A DNA stretch of 64,000 bases from CALANV01 sp036381615 (GCA_036381615.1 DASVCL010000001.1:1-64000), one strand, 5' to 3'. Shown: positions 35,170 through 44,889, numbered from the stretch's first letter. The notes: generated by a model not told the origin, from the letters alone. Numbers and translations: made by a program.

Positions 35170-35543
35170 GTCGTGATCGTGCAGCGGCCGCCGGCACGGC
35201 ACTGGCCACGGCACCGCTACCTTCGAACGATCGTAGCATGGTCCGCCGTTTCGACTCGAACCATGAAATGCGTGACCATGAAATGCGTGACGGGCGGCTT
35301 GCCGCCGCCATGGGCCTCGATGATGAAGGTCCGCGTGGACGCTTTGCCAAGATGTCGAACGCGCGGCATCGCCCGGCGCTCACGAGGAGCGGGGGAAACG
35401 GCTATTGCGGCCGTTGCCATCGGGCAGTGCGCGGCATGCGATCTCCCGGGTGAAGAGCTTTCCGGACCGACAGGAGCCGCGAACGCATGGAACGGCGGAT
35501 GCCGCCTTGAGCGTTTCACGTACGGTTGCGGGATGATCCTTGG
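35170..35543. other. Divergent spacer with a 15-bp tandem duplication
   Basis: The 374-bp gap between creA and the ctaG-like gene has no convincing gene. It contains a perfect tandem duplication of CCATGAAATGCGTGA at 35261-35275 and 35276-35290. Both genes must be served by promoters here, but none is clear enough to call. Confidence 0.6.
35261..35290. repeat. Perfect 15-bp tandem repeat, two copies
   Basis: CCATGAAATGCGTGA is repeated twice head to tail without spacer, in the creA/ctaG intergenic region. The period of 15 keeps reading frames, but no gene is supported across it. Confidence 0.9.
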
Positions 35544-36500
35544 ATGGGCGGCATGAGGTTGGCCCAGGCGGTCGTGTTCGCGGCATCTCTCGGGACAGCA
35601 TGGACCCTGGTGCCGCCGGCCGCAGCCCACGGCTTCGGACGCGAACCGGACGACGTCGCGCTGCGGGATGCGACGGCCATCCTGCTCGGGCTGATCGGTC
35701 TCGTATACCTGATGGGCTTGATCCGGCGCCGCGGAATACTGCGACGGGCCATGGGCGTGCGCTGGCGGGTCTTCGGTTTCGTCGGCGGATGGCTGGCGCT
35801 CGCAGCGGCGATGATCTGGCCGTTGCCGCTCTGGGATCATGGCTCTTTCGCCGCGCACATGATGGAACACGAGATCCTGATGCTCGTGGCGGCACCGCTG
35901 TTCGCCGCGGCACGTCCCTGGGCCGTTCTGCGGTCGGGACTCCCGGCGACATGGGGAAGGCGCGGCCGCTCGCTCCTGCGTGCGCTGGCCGTGCCTCAAT
36001 TCAGGCGCAGCTCGATGTCGTCGTGGATTGCGTTCGGCGCGCACGCCATTGCCCTCTGGGTCTGGCATGCGCCGGGCTTGTTCGATGCCGCGCTCGACAG
36101 CGCTGTCGTCCATGCCCTCCAGCATGCATGTTTCTTCGGCACGGCTTTCGGCTTCTGGTGGGTGCTCCTCGCACGGCGCGGGTCGCAGGGCGACGGCCTC
36201 GCCGTCGGGCTTCTGCTGCTGACCGTGGTTCACAGCGGCATGCTCGGCGCGCTGATAACGTTCGCGCCACATGTCATTTATGGTGCGAGCACCGACGAGG
36301 TCCGGCATTGGGGGCTGACACCACTCGATGATCAGCAGCTCGGTGGTCTGATCATGTGGGTGCCGGGAGGCCTCATCTATACGGCTGCCGGCCTGTTCAT
36401 CCTCGGGCGCTGGTTGAAGGGAGTCGAGATGCGCGCCCGCGTCTGGCGCGGTGTCCCCGACGCACCTGCGAGCGTAAAAATCAAACCGCCCACGAGATGA
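35544..36500 (+). CDS. CtaG-type cytochrome c oxidase assembly protein
   Basis: This membrane protein of about 318 residues matches the caa3/CtaG assembly family, a multi-helix protein linked to heme-copper oxidase biogenesis. It starts with a signal-like helix ending PPAAAHGF and has some seven helices with conserved His in HMMEHEILML, VWHAPGLFDAAL and ALQHACFF, likely copper or heme contacts. The start may be 35544 or 35553. No oxidase genes are nearby, which is common for this family. Confidence 0.85.
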   Translation: MGGMRLAQAVVFAASLGTAWTLVPPAAAHGFGREPDDVALRDATAILLGLIGLVYLMGLIRRRGILRRAMGVRWRVFGFVGGWLALAAAMIWPLPLWDHGSFAAHMMEHEILMLVAAPLFAAARPWAVLRSGLPATWGRRGRSLLRALAVPQFRRSSMSSWIAFGAHAIALWVWHAPGLFDAALDSAVVHALQHACFFGTAFGFWWVLLARRGSQGDGLAVGLLLLTVVHSGMLGALITFAPHVIYGASTDEVRHWGLTPLDDQQLGGLIMWVPGGLIYTAAGLFILGRWLKGVEMRARVWRGVPDAPASVKIKPPTR

Positions 36501-36775
36501 CCGGTCGGACCGATGCCGAGATCGGTGACGAGAACGGCTACGACGACCGCAGCGAAGCCGATCCATAACCATGTGTTGACGCCCGCCATTGTCGACGCTC
36601 GTACTGCGCCGGGGATTCCGATATAGCGGTCTGAAGATTGCTCCTGTTCGGCAGCCTCATGGGCGTCGGCCGCTGTCATGCGTGAGAGCGGAGCGGTCGC
36701 CGAGACCGGTCCAAACGGTCGCGATTGACAGCGGGCGACCATGCGCCGAAATTGGCGCGCATGGCAGGGGGAAAC

Positions 36776-38500
36776 ATGCGTCGCAAGACTCCGGAAGAGT
36801 TGCGTAGCCATCGCTGGTACGGCGTCAAGGATCTTCGTTCGTTCGGCCATCGCTCGCGGACCAAGCAGATGGGGTTCGGGGCGGAGGATTATGCCGGCAA
36901 GCCGGTGATCGGAATCATCAATACCTGGAGCGAGATGAACGCCTGCCACATTCATTTCCGCACGCGGGCGGAGGAGGTGAAGCGCGGCGTTTGGCAGGCC
37001 GGCGGCTTTCCGGTGGAACTGCCGGCCGTGTCGCTCGGCGAGCCGTTCATGAAGCCGACGACGATGCTCTACCGCAACATGCTGGCGATGGAGACGGAGG
37101 AGCTGATCCGTGCCAACCCCATCGATGGCGTGGTGCTTCTGGGCGGCTGCGACAAGACCACGCCGGCACTGCTCATGGGCGCCCTCAGCATGAATGTCCC
37201 GGCGATCTTCGTGCCGGCCGGACCGATGCTGCGGGGCAACTGGCGCGGCAACGTGCTGGGCAGCGGCAGCGACGTCTGGAAATACTGGGCGGAAAAGCGC
37301 GCCGGCAATCTCGACGAAGCGGCCTGGGACGAGATCGAGGACGGCATCGCGCGCTCGTTCGGAACCTGCATGACCATGGGCACGGCTGCGACCATGATGT
37401 CGGTGGCGGAAGCGCTCGGCATGACGCTGCCGGGGGCATCGTCGATTCCCGCACCCGACGCGAGCCATTCGCGCATGGCGACGGCGAGCGGCCGACGGAT
37501 CGTCGAGATGGTTTGGGAGGATCTCAAACCGACCGACATCATGACGACGCCGGCTTTCGAGAACGCGGTAACGGTGGCCATGTCCCTCGGCGGCTCCACG
37601 AACTCGATCATTCACCTGATCGCCATGGCCGGCCGCGCCGGCGCCAAACTCGATCTCGACCGTTTCGACGCACTGTCGCGGCGTACGCCGCTGCTCGCCA
37701 ACATCCGCCCATCGGGCAAGTACCTGATGGAAGACTTTTATTATGCAGGCGGTTTGCGCGGCCTGATGGCGCGGCTCAAGGACCTGCTCAACCTGGACTG
37801 CATCACCGCCAATGGCCGGACGCTCGGTGCCAACATCGAAGGCGCGCAGGTTTACAACGACGACGTCATCGCAACACGCGAGAGGCCGGTGTTCCCGGAG
37901 GGCGGGGTCGCCGTTCTGCGCGGCAATCTCGCGCCTGACGGTGCCGTCATCAAGCATTCGGCCGCCGATCCCAGGCTGTTGCGCCATGCCGGTCCGGCGG
38001 TCGTATTCCGCAACTATAATGATATGGCCGCGCGGATCGACGATCCCGATCTGCCGGTGACCCCGGATTCGGTGCTGGTCCTGCAGAATGCGGGCCCGCT
38101 GGGGGGACCGGGCATGCCGGAATGGGGCATGCTGCCGATTCCGAAGAAGCTGCTGCAGCAGGGCGTGCGCGACATGGTCCGTCTCTCCGATGCACGCATG
38201 AGCGGCACGAGCTACGGCACCTGTGTGCTTCATATCGCGCCGGAGTCGTTCGTGGGCGGTCCGCTCGCCTTCGTTCAGTCCGGTGACATCATCGAGCTGG
38301 ACGTGCCCGCGCGGCGGCTGACGCTGCGGGTGAGTGATGAGGAACTCGCGCGCCGCCGCGCCGCCTGGGTGCCGCCGGCGCCGATCTATCCGCGCGGCTA
38401 CGGCCTGATGCACATGCGGCACGTGACTCAGGCCGACAAGGGCTGCGACCTCGACTTCCTGCAGGGTCGGGCCCCCGTGCCGGAACCGGAAATTCATTAG
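36776..38500 (+). CDS. IlvD/Edd dehydratase, L-arabinonate dehydratase-like
   Basis: This 574-residue Fe-S sugar-acid dehydratase has probable cluster ligands Cys57, Cys125 (GGCDKTTP) and Cys198 (GTCMTMG), with Lys127 as the Mg-binding carbamylated Lys. The opening MRRKTPEELRSHRWYG, the GPMLRGNWRG segment and the GSGSDVWKYW segment are typical of arabinonate/xylonate dehydratases. AGGGGG lies 4 bp before the ATG at 36776. It precedes a TAXI-type TRAP transporter, so uptake and dehydration of a sugar acid or similar hydroxy acid is plausible. Confidence 0.9.
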   Translation: MRRKTPEELRSHRWYGVKDLRSFGHRSRTKQMGFGAEDYAGKPVIGIINTWSEMNACHIHFRTRAEEVKRGVWQAGGFPVELPAVSLGEPFMKPTTMLYRNMLAMETEELIRANPIDGVVLLGGCDKTTPALLMGALSMNVPAIFVPAGPMLRGNWRGNVLGSGSDVWKYWAEKRAGNLDEAAWDEIEDGIARSFGTCMTMGTAATMMSVAEALGMTLPGASSIPAPDASHSRMATASGRRIVEMVWEDLKPTDIMTTPAFENAVTVAMSLGGSTNSIIHLIAMAGRAGAKLDLDRFDALSRRTPLLANIRPSGKYLMEDFYYAGGLRGLMARLKDLLNLDCITANGRTLGANIEGAQVYNDDVIATRERPVFPEGGVAVLRGNLAPDGAVIKHSAADPRLLRHAGPAVVFRNYNDMAARIDDPDLPVTPDSVLVLQNAGPLGGPGMPEWGMLPIPKKLLQQGVRDMVRLSDARMSGTSYGTCVLHIAPESFVGGPLAFVQSGDIIELDVPARRLTLRVSDEELARRRAAWVPPAPIYPRGYGLMHMRHVTQADKGCDLDFLQGRAPVPEPEIH

Positions 38501-38620
38501 TTGACCAGGGGGTTACAGGGGCGCAACTCGGACGGGACACGGACCCGCCGATTGTGATTTACTCGCAGCCGAGCCTGCTGGGATCAGCGGGAAAGAAAGT
38601 CATAAACGGGAGGATGATCG

Positions 38621-39577
38621 ATGAAGTTCGGCATGAAGTTGACTGTCGCAGCCGTTGCCCTTTCGGCCGGGGTGGCTTTCGTCGGAACCGCATCCGCCGA
38701 GACGGTGCGCCTGATGACAGGCCCGCAGGGCGGCGTGTGGGTGCCGCTCGGCGGACAGCTCAAGGACATGTGGGAAAAGGCGGTCCCGGGTCTCTCGGTT
38801 CAGTCGATGCCCGGTGCAGGTATCGCCAACGTACGCGGCATCGAGGAGGGCAAGACCGAGATCGGCTTCGGCAACAGCATTTCCACCTTTGATGCGGTCG
38901 CGGGCAACGCTCCCTTCAACAAGCCGCACAAGAATGTCTGCAACATCGCGACGCTGTATCCGCAGTACTTCCAGGTCCTCGTGCTCGCGGATTCGGGGAT
39001 CAATTCGATCAAGGATCTCAAAGGCAAGTCGATCACGACTCAGCCGCGCGGCAACACCGGCGAGCTGATCACGCAGCAGATCCTCAAGGCGAACGGCCTC
39101 AGCTACAACGACGTGAAGGTGAGCTTCGTGTCGTACACGGACTCGGTCGAGCAGATGAAGGACGGCCATGCCCAGGCCTTCTCTCTCGGCACGACGATTC
39201 CGTCAGGTGCCGTTATGGACCTTGCAGCGGCCCGTGACATCAAGCTGCTGGATCTTTCCGCTGACCTTCCCGAAATGAAGAAGCTCAACCCGGGTTACAC
39301 GCTGGTCACCGTTCCCGCCGGCACCTACCCGAAGCAGGCGAACGATGTGAAGGTTATCGGTTACGCCACGCATCTCGTCGCGTCGTGCAAGCTTCCCGAG
39401 GACATGGTCTACAAGATGACCAAGGCCATTTCCGAAAATGTGACGAGCATGGCGTCGGTCAACAAGGCGATAACCGGTCTGACGCCGAAGGACATGGCCG
39501 AGGACATCGGCGTGCCGTTCCACAAGGGGGCGGCGAAGTTCTACCAGGAAAAGGGCATCAGCGTAAAAGCGATGTGA
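38621..39577 (+). CDS. TAXI family TRAP transporter substrate-binding protein
   Basis: This 318-residue periplasmic binding protein has a Sec signal cleaved after TASA (residue about 26) and the TAXI features TGPQGGVWVPLGGQLKDMW and GAGIANVRGIEEGK. GGGAGG precedes the ATG. It pairs with the fused permease downstream, separated by a strong hairpin at 39584-39611. TAXI systems carry dicarboxylates or other organic acids with Na+ or H+ gradients. Confidence 0.93.
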   Translation: MKFGMKLTVAAVALSAGVAFVGTASAETVRLMTGPQGGVWVPLGGQLKDMWEKAVPGLSVQSMPGAGIANVRGIEEGKTEIGFGNSISTFDAVAGNAPFNKPHKNVCNIATLYPQYFQVLVLADSGINSIKDLKGKSITTQPRGNTGELITQQILKANGLSYNDVKVSFVSYTDSVEQMKDGHAQAFSLGTTIPSGAVMDLAAARDIKLLDLSADLPEMKKLNPGYTLVTVPAGTYPKQANDVKVIGYATHLVASCKLPEDMVYKMTKAISENVTSMASVNKAITGLTPKDMAEDIGVPFHKGAAKFYQEKGISVKAM

Positions 39578-39583
39578 GGGCCG

Positions 39584-39611
39584 GACGGGGCGGCGCCAGG
39601 GCCGCCCCGTC
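39584..39611 (+). terminator. Intra-operon hairpin between TAXI binding protein and permease
   Basis: GACGGGGCGGC (39584-39594) and GCCGCCCCGTC (39601-39611) form a perfect 11-bp GC stem with a 6-base loop, 6 bp after the binding-protein stop. No T-run follows. It may stabilise the upstream mRNA or attenuate permease expression. Confidence 0.6.
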
Positions 39612-39662
39612 TCGCTTCGCTGTGGTCCGTTTCCTGCCCGAATTCATGCCCGAGAGCGTCGC

Positions 39663-41546
39663 ATGCAGCTCGATTTGAGCCACGGCGGCATCGTCCGCAT
39701 GGTCGCCGGCGTCGTCGGTGTCGCGATGGCGCTTTATCACATGTGGGTGATCGCCTTCGGCACGCCAGAGGCGATCATCTTTCGCGGCACGCACCTGCTG
39801 TTCGCGATGGTGCTCGTCTTTCTCCTCTATCGCGGACGCGCCGATCGGGCCGGCAAGCCGCCATCGCTGCTCGATTACGTCCTGCTCGTGGCCGCGGCGA
39901 CGCCGATCCTGTACCTCTTCGTCAACTACGACTACGTCGTCAACCGGATCTACTACATCGACGACCTCACGCCGGCCGATATGGCGTTCGGCGTGATCCT
40001 GACGGCGATGATCATCGAGGCGACGCGGCGCCTGATCGGGTGGGCGCTGCCGCTCACCGCGATCGTGTTTCTCGCCTACGGGATTTTCGTCGCCGAGCTG
40101 GAGCCGATGCGGCTCCTCGATCAGCTGTTCATGACGACCGAAGGAATCTTCGGCATCCCGCTCAGCGTGTCCGCGGCCTACGTCATGATCTTCGTTCTTT
40201 TCGGCAGCTTCATGGAGCGGACGGGAACCGGCCAGCTGTTCATGGATTTCGCGCTGAGCCTGACGGGACACACGGCGGGCGGGCCGGGCAAGGTGGCGGT
40301 CGTCAGCTCGAGCCTGTTCGGCACGATCTCGGGCAGCGCCGTCGCCAACGTGATGGTCGATGGTCCGATCTCGATTCCGTTGATGAAGCGCACCGGGTTT
40401 CGGCCGCCTTTCGCCGCGGGCGTGGAGGCGGTCGCCTCGACGGGCGGGCAGATCATGCCGCCGATCATGGGCGCAGCAGCCTTCGTGATGGCGGAATTTC
40501 TTGCCGTCAGCTACGCCCAGGTCACGCTATGGGCGCTCATCCCGGCGCTGCTGTATTACCTTGCCTGCTTCGGTGCGGTTCATTTCGAGGCGAAGAGGCA
40601 TGGCATCGCCGGCGTGCCGCGCAGCGAACTGCCGCAGCTCGGCAACGTGCTTCGCGAACGCGGCCATCTCTTCATCCCGGTTCTGATCATCCTCTTCATC
40701 ATGTACTCGGGCTACAGTGCACCGATGGCGGCGCTTGCGGGAACGCTCGCATGCTTTCCGGTCGCCGCGATGCGCAAGGTCACGCGCGAGACCGTGACGA
40801 TCCGGAACGTGATCGACGCCATGATCGATGGCTCGCGCAATGCACTGGCCGTGGCGCTCGCCTGCGCATGCGCCGGCATCATCATCGGCGTCGTTGCCTT
40901 GTCCGGCGCCGGCATCGTTTTCACGCAGGTCGTCGTCGGCCTTGCGCAGAACAGCCTGCTGCTCGCGCTCATCCTGACGATGGCGGCGGGTATCGTCCTC
41001 GGGATGGGAATGCCGACGACGCCGGCCTACATCATCATGACGGCCTTGCTTGTACCGGCGATCATCAAGCTTGGCGTGGTCGAGCCTGCCGCTCACATGT
41101 TCGCCTTCTACTTCGCCATCCTGTCGGCGATAACGCCGCCGGTGGCGCTCGCCGTCTATGCGGCGGCCGGCCTCGCCAAGTCCGATCTATGGGCGACCGG
41201 CTGGGCGTCGGTGAAGATCGGCGCCGCCGGCTTCATCGTGCCGTTCATGTTCGTGTACGAGCCGGCCCTCCTGATGATCGGCGACTGGAGCACGATCATT
41301 TCTTCGGTCATCACCGCGAGCATCGGCGCACTCCTGCTCGCTGCCGGTTTGCATGGCTATCTATTGCGGCCGGCGTTGCTGTGGGAGCGTGCATGCCTTG
41401 TCGGCGCGGCGTTCTGCATGATCAAGCCGGGCTGGATCACGGATCTGATCGGGGTGTGTCTGCTCGCCGTCGTCGTGGTCAGCCAGTTCGCGGCACGCGA
41501 TCGTCGTTCGACCGCCATGTCGGAGCAACGGAAATCGGCCATATAG
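39663..41546 (+). CDS. TRAP transporter permease, fused small and large subunits
   Basis: This 627-residue inner-membrane protein has the fused DctQ-DctM architecture typical of TAXI-TRAP systems, with many helices. Family motifs include SSLFGTISGSAVANVMVDGP, ASTGGQIMPPIMGAAAF and GMGMPTTPAYIIM, which line the transport path. It works with the preceding TAXI protein. Full length with an additional C-terminal hydrophobic domain. Confidence 0.93.
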   Translation: MQLDLSHGGIVRMVAGVVGVAMALYHMWVIAFGTPEAIIFRGTHLLFAMVLVFLLYRGRADRAGKPPSLLDYVLLVAAATPILYLFVNYDYVVNRIYYIDDLTPADMAFGVILTAMIIEATRRLIGWALPLTAIVFLAYGIFVAELEPMRLLDQLFMTTEGIFGIPLSVSAAYVMIFVLFGSFMERTGTGQLFMDFALSLTGHTAGGPGKVAVVSSSLFGTISGSAVANVMVDGPISIPLMKRTGFRPPFAAGVEAVASTGGQIMPPIMGAAAFVMAEFLAVSYAQVTLWALIPALLYYLACFGAVHFEAKRHGIAGVPRSELPQLGNVLRERGHLFIPVLIILFIMYSGYSAPMAALAGTLACFPVAAMRKVTRETVTIRNVIDAMIDGSRNALAVALACACAGIIIGVVALSGAGIVFTQVVVGLAQNSLLLALILTMAAGIVLGMGMPTTPAYIIMTALLVPAIIKLGVVEPAAHMFAFYFAILSAITPPVALAVYAAAGLAKSDLWATGWASVKIGAAGFIVPFMFVYEPALLMIGDWSTIISSVITASIGALLLAAGLHGYLLRPALLWERACLVGAAFCMIKPGWITDLIGVCLLAVVVVSQFAARDRRSTAMSEQRKSAI

Positions 41547-41572
41547 CCGTTCTCGAGATAGCTGTTCTCGAG
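41543..41572. repeat. 15-bp tandem repeat over the TRAP permease stop codon
   Basis: ATAGCCGTTCTCGAG (41543-41557) is followed directly by ATAGCTGTTCTCGAG (41558-41572), with one mismatch. The first copy contains the permease stop codon. Each copy holds the palindrome CTCGAG. Confidence 0.85.
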
Positions 41573-41745
41573 CCTGGTTGGCCGATATCCCGCCGGCTTG
41601 TCCTTGTCCGCAAGGCAGGCATGACCGGGTGCCGCCCGATACCGGTGGCGCCCGGCTTCTCGTCCCGGTCCGGCGCAACGCCGCCATGCGTCCATGACAA
41701 CCCATCGGCACCCGCGGCTGTGGCAATGTCCGGCGCGGAGGATCC

Positions 41746-42672
41746 ATGGACGCATCGGTTTCGGCCGGCACGGAATCGCGACCGGCAGCCTCGCCGCTCC
41801 GGATCGTTCTGGCGTTCGCCGCCGTTTACGTGATCTGGGGCACGACGTTTCTCGCCATCCGCTACGCGGTCGAGACCATTCCCCCGTTTCTCATGATGGC
41901 GGCGCGTTGCCTGCTGGCCGGCGCGGCCCTGGTGGCGCTCAGTCGACCTTCGCGCGGCGCTGCATTGACGCCGGCGCACTGGCGCAGCGCGGTAATCGCC
42001 GGCGCCCTGTTCTTTGTCGGCTGTCATGGTGTGCTCGCCGACGTGCAACAGCGTGTTCCCTCGGGCCTTGCCGCCGTTTTCGCCGCGACGATCCCGCTTT
42101 GGGTTCCCCTCCTGGTCTGGGGCGCGGGCCTGTCGGAGCGTCCAAGCCTGCGCGTCGCCATCGGGCTCGTTGCGGGATTTGCCGGGGTGGCGCTGCTGAT
42201 CCATGCGGCGCGCGACCCTTTCGCCGGTGCGATGAGCGGCCGTGATGCCCTGCTGCTGCTGTTTTCCGCCTTTTGTTGGGCGGCGGGAACCGCCGCGGTG
42301 CGGGGAATGTCTCTGCCGCCGTCACCCATGCTCAGTGCCGGCCTGCAGCTCCTTTGCGGCGGCATGCTGCTGCTGCTCTTGTCGGCCGTCCGGGGCGAGT
42401 TGTGGGCATTCGACATCGGTGCCGTATCGCCCGCATCGCTCGCCGGTCTCGGCTACCTGATCGTCTTCGGCACCTTGGTCACGTTCAACGCCTATGTCTG
42501 GCTGCTCGGCGTCGTCGCGCCCGCGCGCGTCGCCACCTATGCCTTCGTCAATCCCGTCGTCGCCGTATTCGTCGGATGGGCGATCGCGGACGAAGCCTTG
42601 ACGCCCGCGGCTCTCATCGCCATTGCGATCATCGTTCTCGCCGTCGCCGCGACGGTCACCGCGCGACGTTAG
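41746..42672 (+). CDS. EamA/DMT family transporter
   Basis: This 308-residue membrane protein has ten predicted helices in two EamA repeats, the drug/metabolite transporter fold. The first repeat begins AFAAVYVIWGTTFLAIRYAV, and the second ends with AYVWLLGVVAPARVATYAFVNPVVAVFVGW. GGAGG lies 5 bp before the ATG. It probably exports small metabolites. The end overlaps the convergent molybdopterin oxidoreductase gene by 4 bp. Confidence 0.92.
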   Translation: MDASVSAGTESRPAASPLRIVLAFAAVYVIWGTTFLAIRYAVETIPPFLMMAARCLLAGAALVALSRPSRGAALTPAHWRSAVIAGALFFVGCHGVLADVQQRVPSGLAAVFAATIPLWVPLLVWGAGLSERPSLRVAIGLVAGFAGVALLIHAARDPFAGAMSGRDALLLLFSAFCWAAGTAAVRGMSLPPSPMLSAGLQLLCGGMLLLLLSAVRGELWAFDIGAVSPASLAGLGYLIVFGTLVTFNAYVWLLGVVAPARVATYAFVNPVVAVFVGWAIADEALTPAALIAIAIIVLAVAATVTARR

Positions 42673-44759
42673 GCGGGGCGTATCCAGATCGCCGTATCGT
42701 GGAAAACGGCGCCGCCGTTGGGATAACCGGCATCGGCGCTGGTGAGCGTATTGATGCCGCGGCCTTCCTCGAAGGCGGCATTGGGCCAGATGCTCTCGAC
42801 GACGACCACCCCACGCTGCACGCCGTCAAAGGATCGCGCGTGGACGACCACGTCGCCGCGATGGTTGCCAAGGCGGACCCGCGCGCCGTCGGTAATGCCG
42901 AGCGCCTCGCAATCCTGCGGGTGGATAAGCACCGTCGGGCGCTTTTCGCGCGCTTTGGCGCTCGGCGTCTCCGTGAAGGTCGTATTCAGGAACGAACGCG
43001 CCGGTGCCGCAACCAGCCGGAACGGGCGCTCCGCGTCGGGCGCGTCGAACTCCATCTGGTCGGGCAGCTTCGGCATCTTGTGGCCGTTCGGTCCCAGTGA
43101 GGCCCAATCCGGTTTGAAGCGGAACCGGCCGTCCGGATGGGCGAAACCGGTCAGGAAATGCGCCTGCTCGAAGGGCAGGGCGCAATCGTGCCAATGGTTG
43201 CGGTAAATCGTCTCGGCATCGGGGTAACCCGACGATCTGAGCGTCGCGTCGATGATCTCCCACGCCGTCATCTCGAAGCCGGGGTGTCGGGCGCCGAGAC
43301 GCCGCGCCAGCGCGCAAAGGACGTCGTGGTTGGAGCGCGACTCGGCGTAGGGCTCGATTACCTTCTTGGTGACCTGAAGGAACGTATGGCCGCCGGCCTG
43401 ATAGATGTCGTCATGCTCGAGGAACGTGGTCGCCGGCAGGACGATGTCGGCCATGGCGGCCGTCTCGGTCATGAACTGCTCGTGCACGCACACGAACAGA
43501 TCGTCGCGCGCAAAACCCGCGCGGACCTTGAGGTGCTCCGGCGCCACGACCATCGGGTTGGTGTTCTGGATGAACAGGGCCGTTACCGGCGGGCCGTCAC
43601 CGAGGTCCCGGCGATCGCCGGTCAGGATCGGACCGATGCGCGACTGATCGAGCACGCGTGTCGAACGGTCGAGCGCATCGAGCCCTTCGATCAGGGTCTT
43701 GTCGAGGCCGTAGAGTCCATTGTTTGCGTAGAGCGCGCCGCCGCCGGGGTACTGCCATGCGCCGGTGACGACGGGAAGGCATGAGGCTGCGTGCATGCTG
43801 GCCGCGCCGTTGCGGGCGCGCGAGAACCCATATCCCAGGCGCAGGTAGCTGCGCTTGGTCTGCCCGTAAAGGCGGGCGAACGTGACGATCTGGTCGACCG
43901 AAAGTCCGGTGATGGCGGCGGCCCAGTCCGGATCACGGGAGGCGACATGCGCCTCGAGCTCGTCCGGCGCATCGGCGTACTTCGCCATGTAGGCGCGGTC
44001 GGCATAGCCTTCCTTGAACAATACGTGCATTACGGCGCACGCCAGCGCGGCATCCGTTCCCGGCCGCAGCATCAAATGAATGTCCGCCACTTCCGCGGTC
44101 GGCGTCCGGTACGGGTCGATCACGACCAGCTTCGCACCGCGCGTTTTGCGGGCGCGGCTGATATGGGTCATGACGTTGACCTGGGTCGACACCGGATTGC
44201 CGCCCCATACCACGATCAAGTCCGATTCCGCCATTTCGCGGGCATCGACCCCGCGCTTGGCTCCCGCGCCGGCGACCCAGCCGGCATCGGCAAGCGCGAC
44301 GCAGATCGTGCTGTGCTGGCGCGAATAGCGCATCACGTGGCGCAGACGGTGGATCCCGTCGCGCTGCACCAGCCCCATCGTGCCGGCGTAGAAGTAGGGC
44401 CATACCGTTTCGCTGCCGTACCGTTGTGCGGCGCGCGTCAGCCGTTCGGCAACCTCGTCCAGCGCGTCGTCCCAGGATATGGGTTCGAAGGCGGCGCGCC
44501 CGACACCCTTTTCGCCGACACGCCGCAACGGTACGGCAAGCCGGTCGGGATGGTGCACACGCTCGGCATAGCGGGCGACCTTGGCGCATACGACGCCCGC
44601 CGTATACGGATTTGCTGCGGCACCGTGAATCCGGCCGATCGTATGCGCGTCGCGGCGCTCCACCTCGAGCGCGCACGTGCTTGGACAATCGTGCGGACAG
44701 GCGCTATGGACAATCTCGCCGCGCGGCGACCGCCCGGCTATGACCCCTGTATCCGGCAT
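42669..44759 (-). CDS. Molybdopterin-dependent oxidoreductase (DMSO reductase family)
   Basis: This 696-residue enzyme has an N-terminal [4Fe-4S] domain with Cys21, Cys25, Cys29 and Cys58, then the molybdopterin-binding core (VVWGGNPVSTQVN and MADIVLPATTFLEHDD) and a C-terminal MopB-binding domain (LGITDGARVRLGNHRGDVVV). No Tat signal is present, so it acts in the cytoplasm. It is a formate-dehydrogenase/thiosulfate-reductase-like stand-alone type. The substrate is unknown. It is divergent from an amidase; Cys153 lies in the region where the metal ligand is expected. Confidence 0.9.
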   Translation of the reverse strand: MPDTGVIAGRSPRGEIVHSACPHDCPSTCALEVERRDAHTIGRIHGAAANPYTAGVVCAKVARYAERVHHPDRLAVPLRRVGEKGVGRAAFEPISWDDALDEVAERLTRAAQRYGSETVWPYFYAGTMGLVQRDGIHRLRHVMRYSRQHSTICVALADAGWVAGAGAKRGVDAREMAESDLIVVWGGNPVSTQVNVMTHISRARKTRGAKLVVIDPYRTPTAEVADIHLMLRPGTDAALACAVMHVLFKEGYADRAYMAKYADAPDELEAHVASRDPDWAAAITGLSVDQIVTFARLYGQTKRSYLRLGYGFSRARNGAASMHAASCLPVVTGAWQYPGGGALYANNGLYGLDKTLIEGLDALDRSTRVLDQSRIGPILTGDRRDLGDGPPVTALFIQNTNPMVVAPEHLKVRAGFARDDLFVCVHEQFMTETAAMADIVLPATTFLEHDDIYQAGGHTFLQVTKKVIEPYAESRSNHDVLCALARRLGARHPGFEMTAWEIIDATLRSSGYPDAETIYRNHWHDCALPFEQAHFLTGFAHPDGRFRFKPDWASLGPNGHKMPKLPDQMEFDAPDAERPFRLVAAPARSFLNTTFTETPSAKAREKRPTVLIHPQDCEALGITDGARVRLGNHRGDVVVHARSFDGVQRGVVVVESIWPNAAFEEGRGINTLTSADAGYPNGGAVFHDTAIWIRPA

Positions 44760-44850
44760 GATCCGTCAAGAGTAACGGTCATGGCCCGACGGGGGCAAGC
44801 AGCCGTCGTCCGGTGCGGTTGCGCTTGGTCTTGCCGACATCCTGGCGGAT

Positions 44851-44862
44851 TGGATGCATCCA
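44851..44862. promoter_or_regulatory. 12-bp palindrome before the amidase gene
   Basis: TGGATGCATCCA is a perfect palindrome 27 bp upstream of the amidase ATG in the divergent promoter region with the molybdopterin oxidoreductase. It is a candidate operator. No regulator gene is adjacent. Confidence 0.4.
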
Positions 44863-44889
44863 TTTGCGCATGCACAGGAGGGAAGCGTG

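Noticed and set aside
36377..38497. A 706-residue minus-strand open frame opposite the arabinonate dehydratase-like gene
   Set aside because: It shows His/Arg-rich antisense composition and no domains, while the plus strand encodes a complete IlvD/Edd protein.
44855..44868. TGCA-TCCATT-TGCG before the amidase as a BoxR site
   Set aside because: It has one mismatch, lies far from the box island and is explained by the TGGATGCATCCA palindrome; probably chance.
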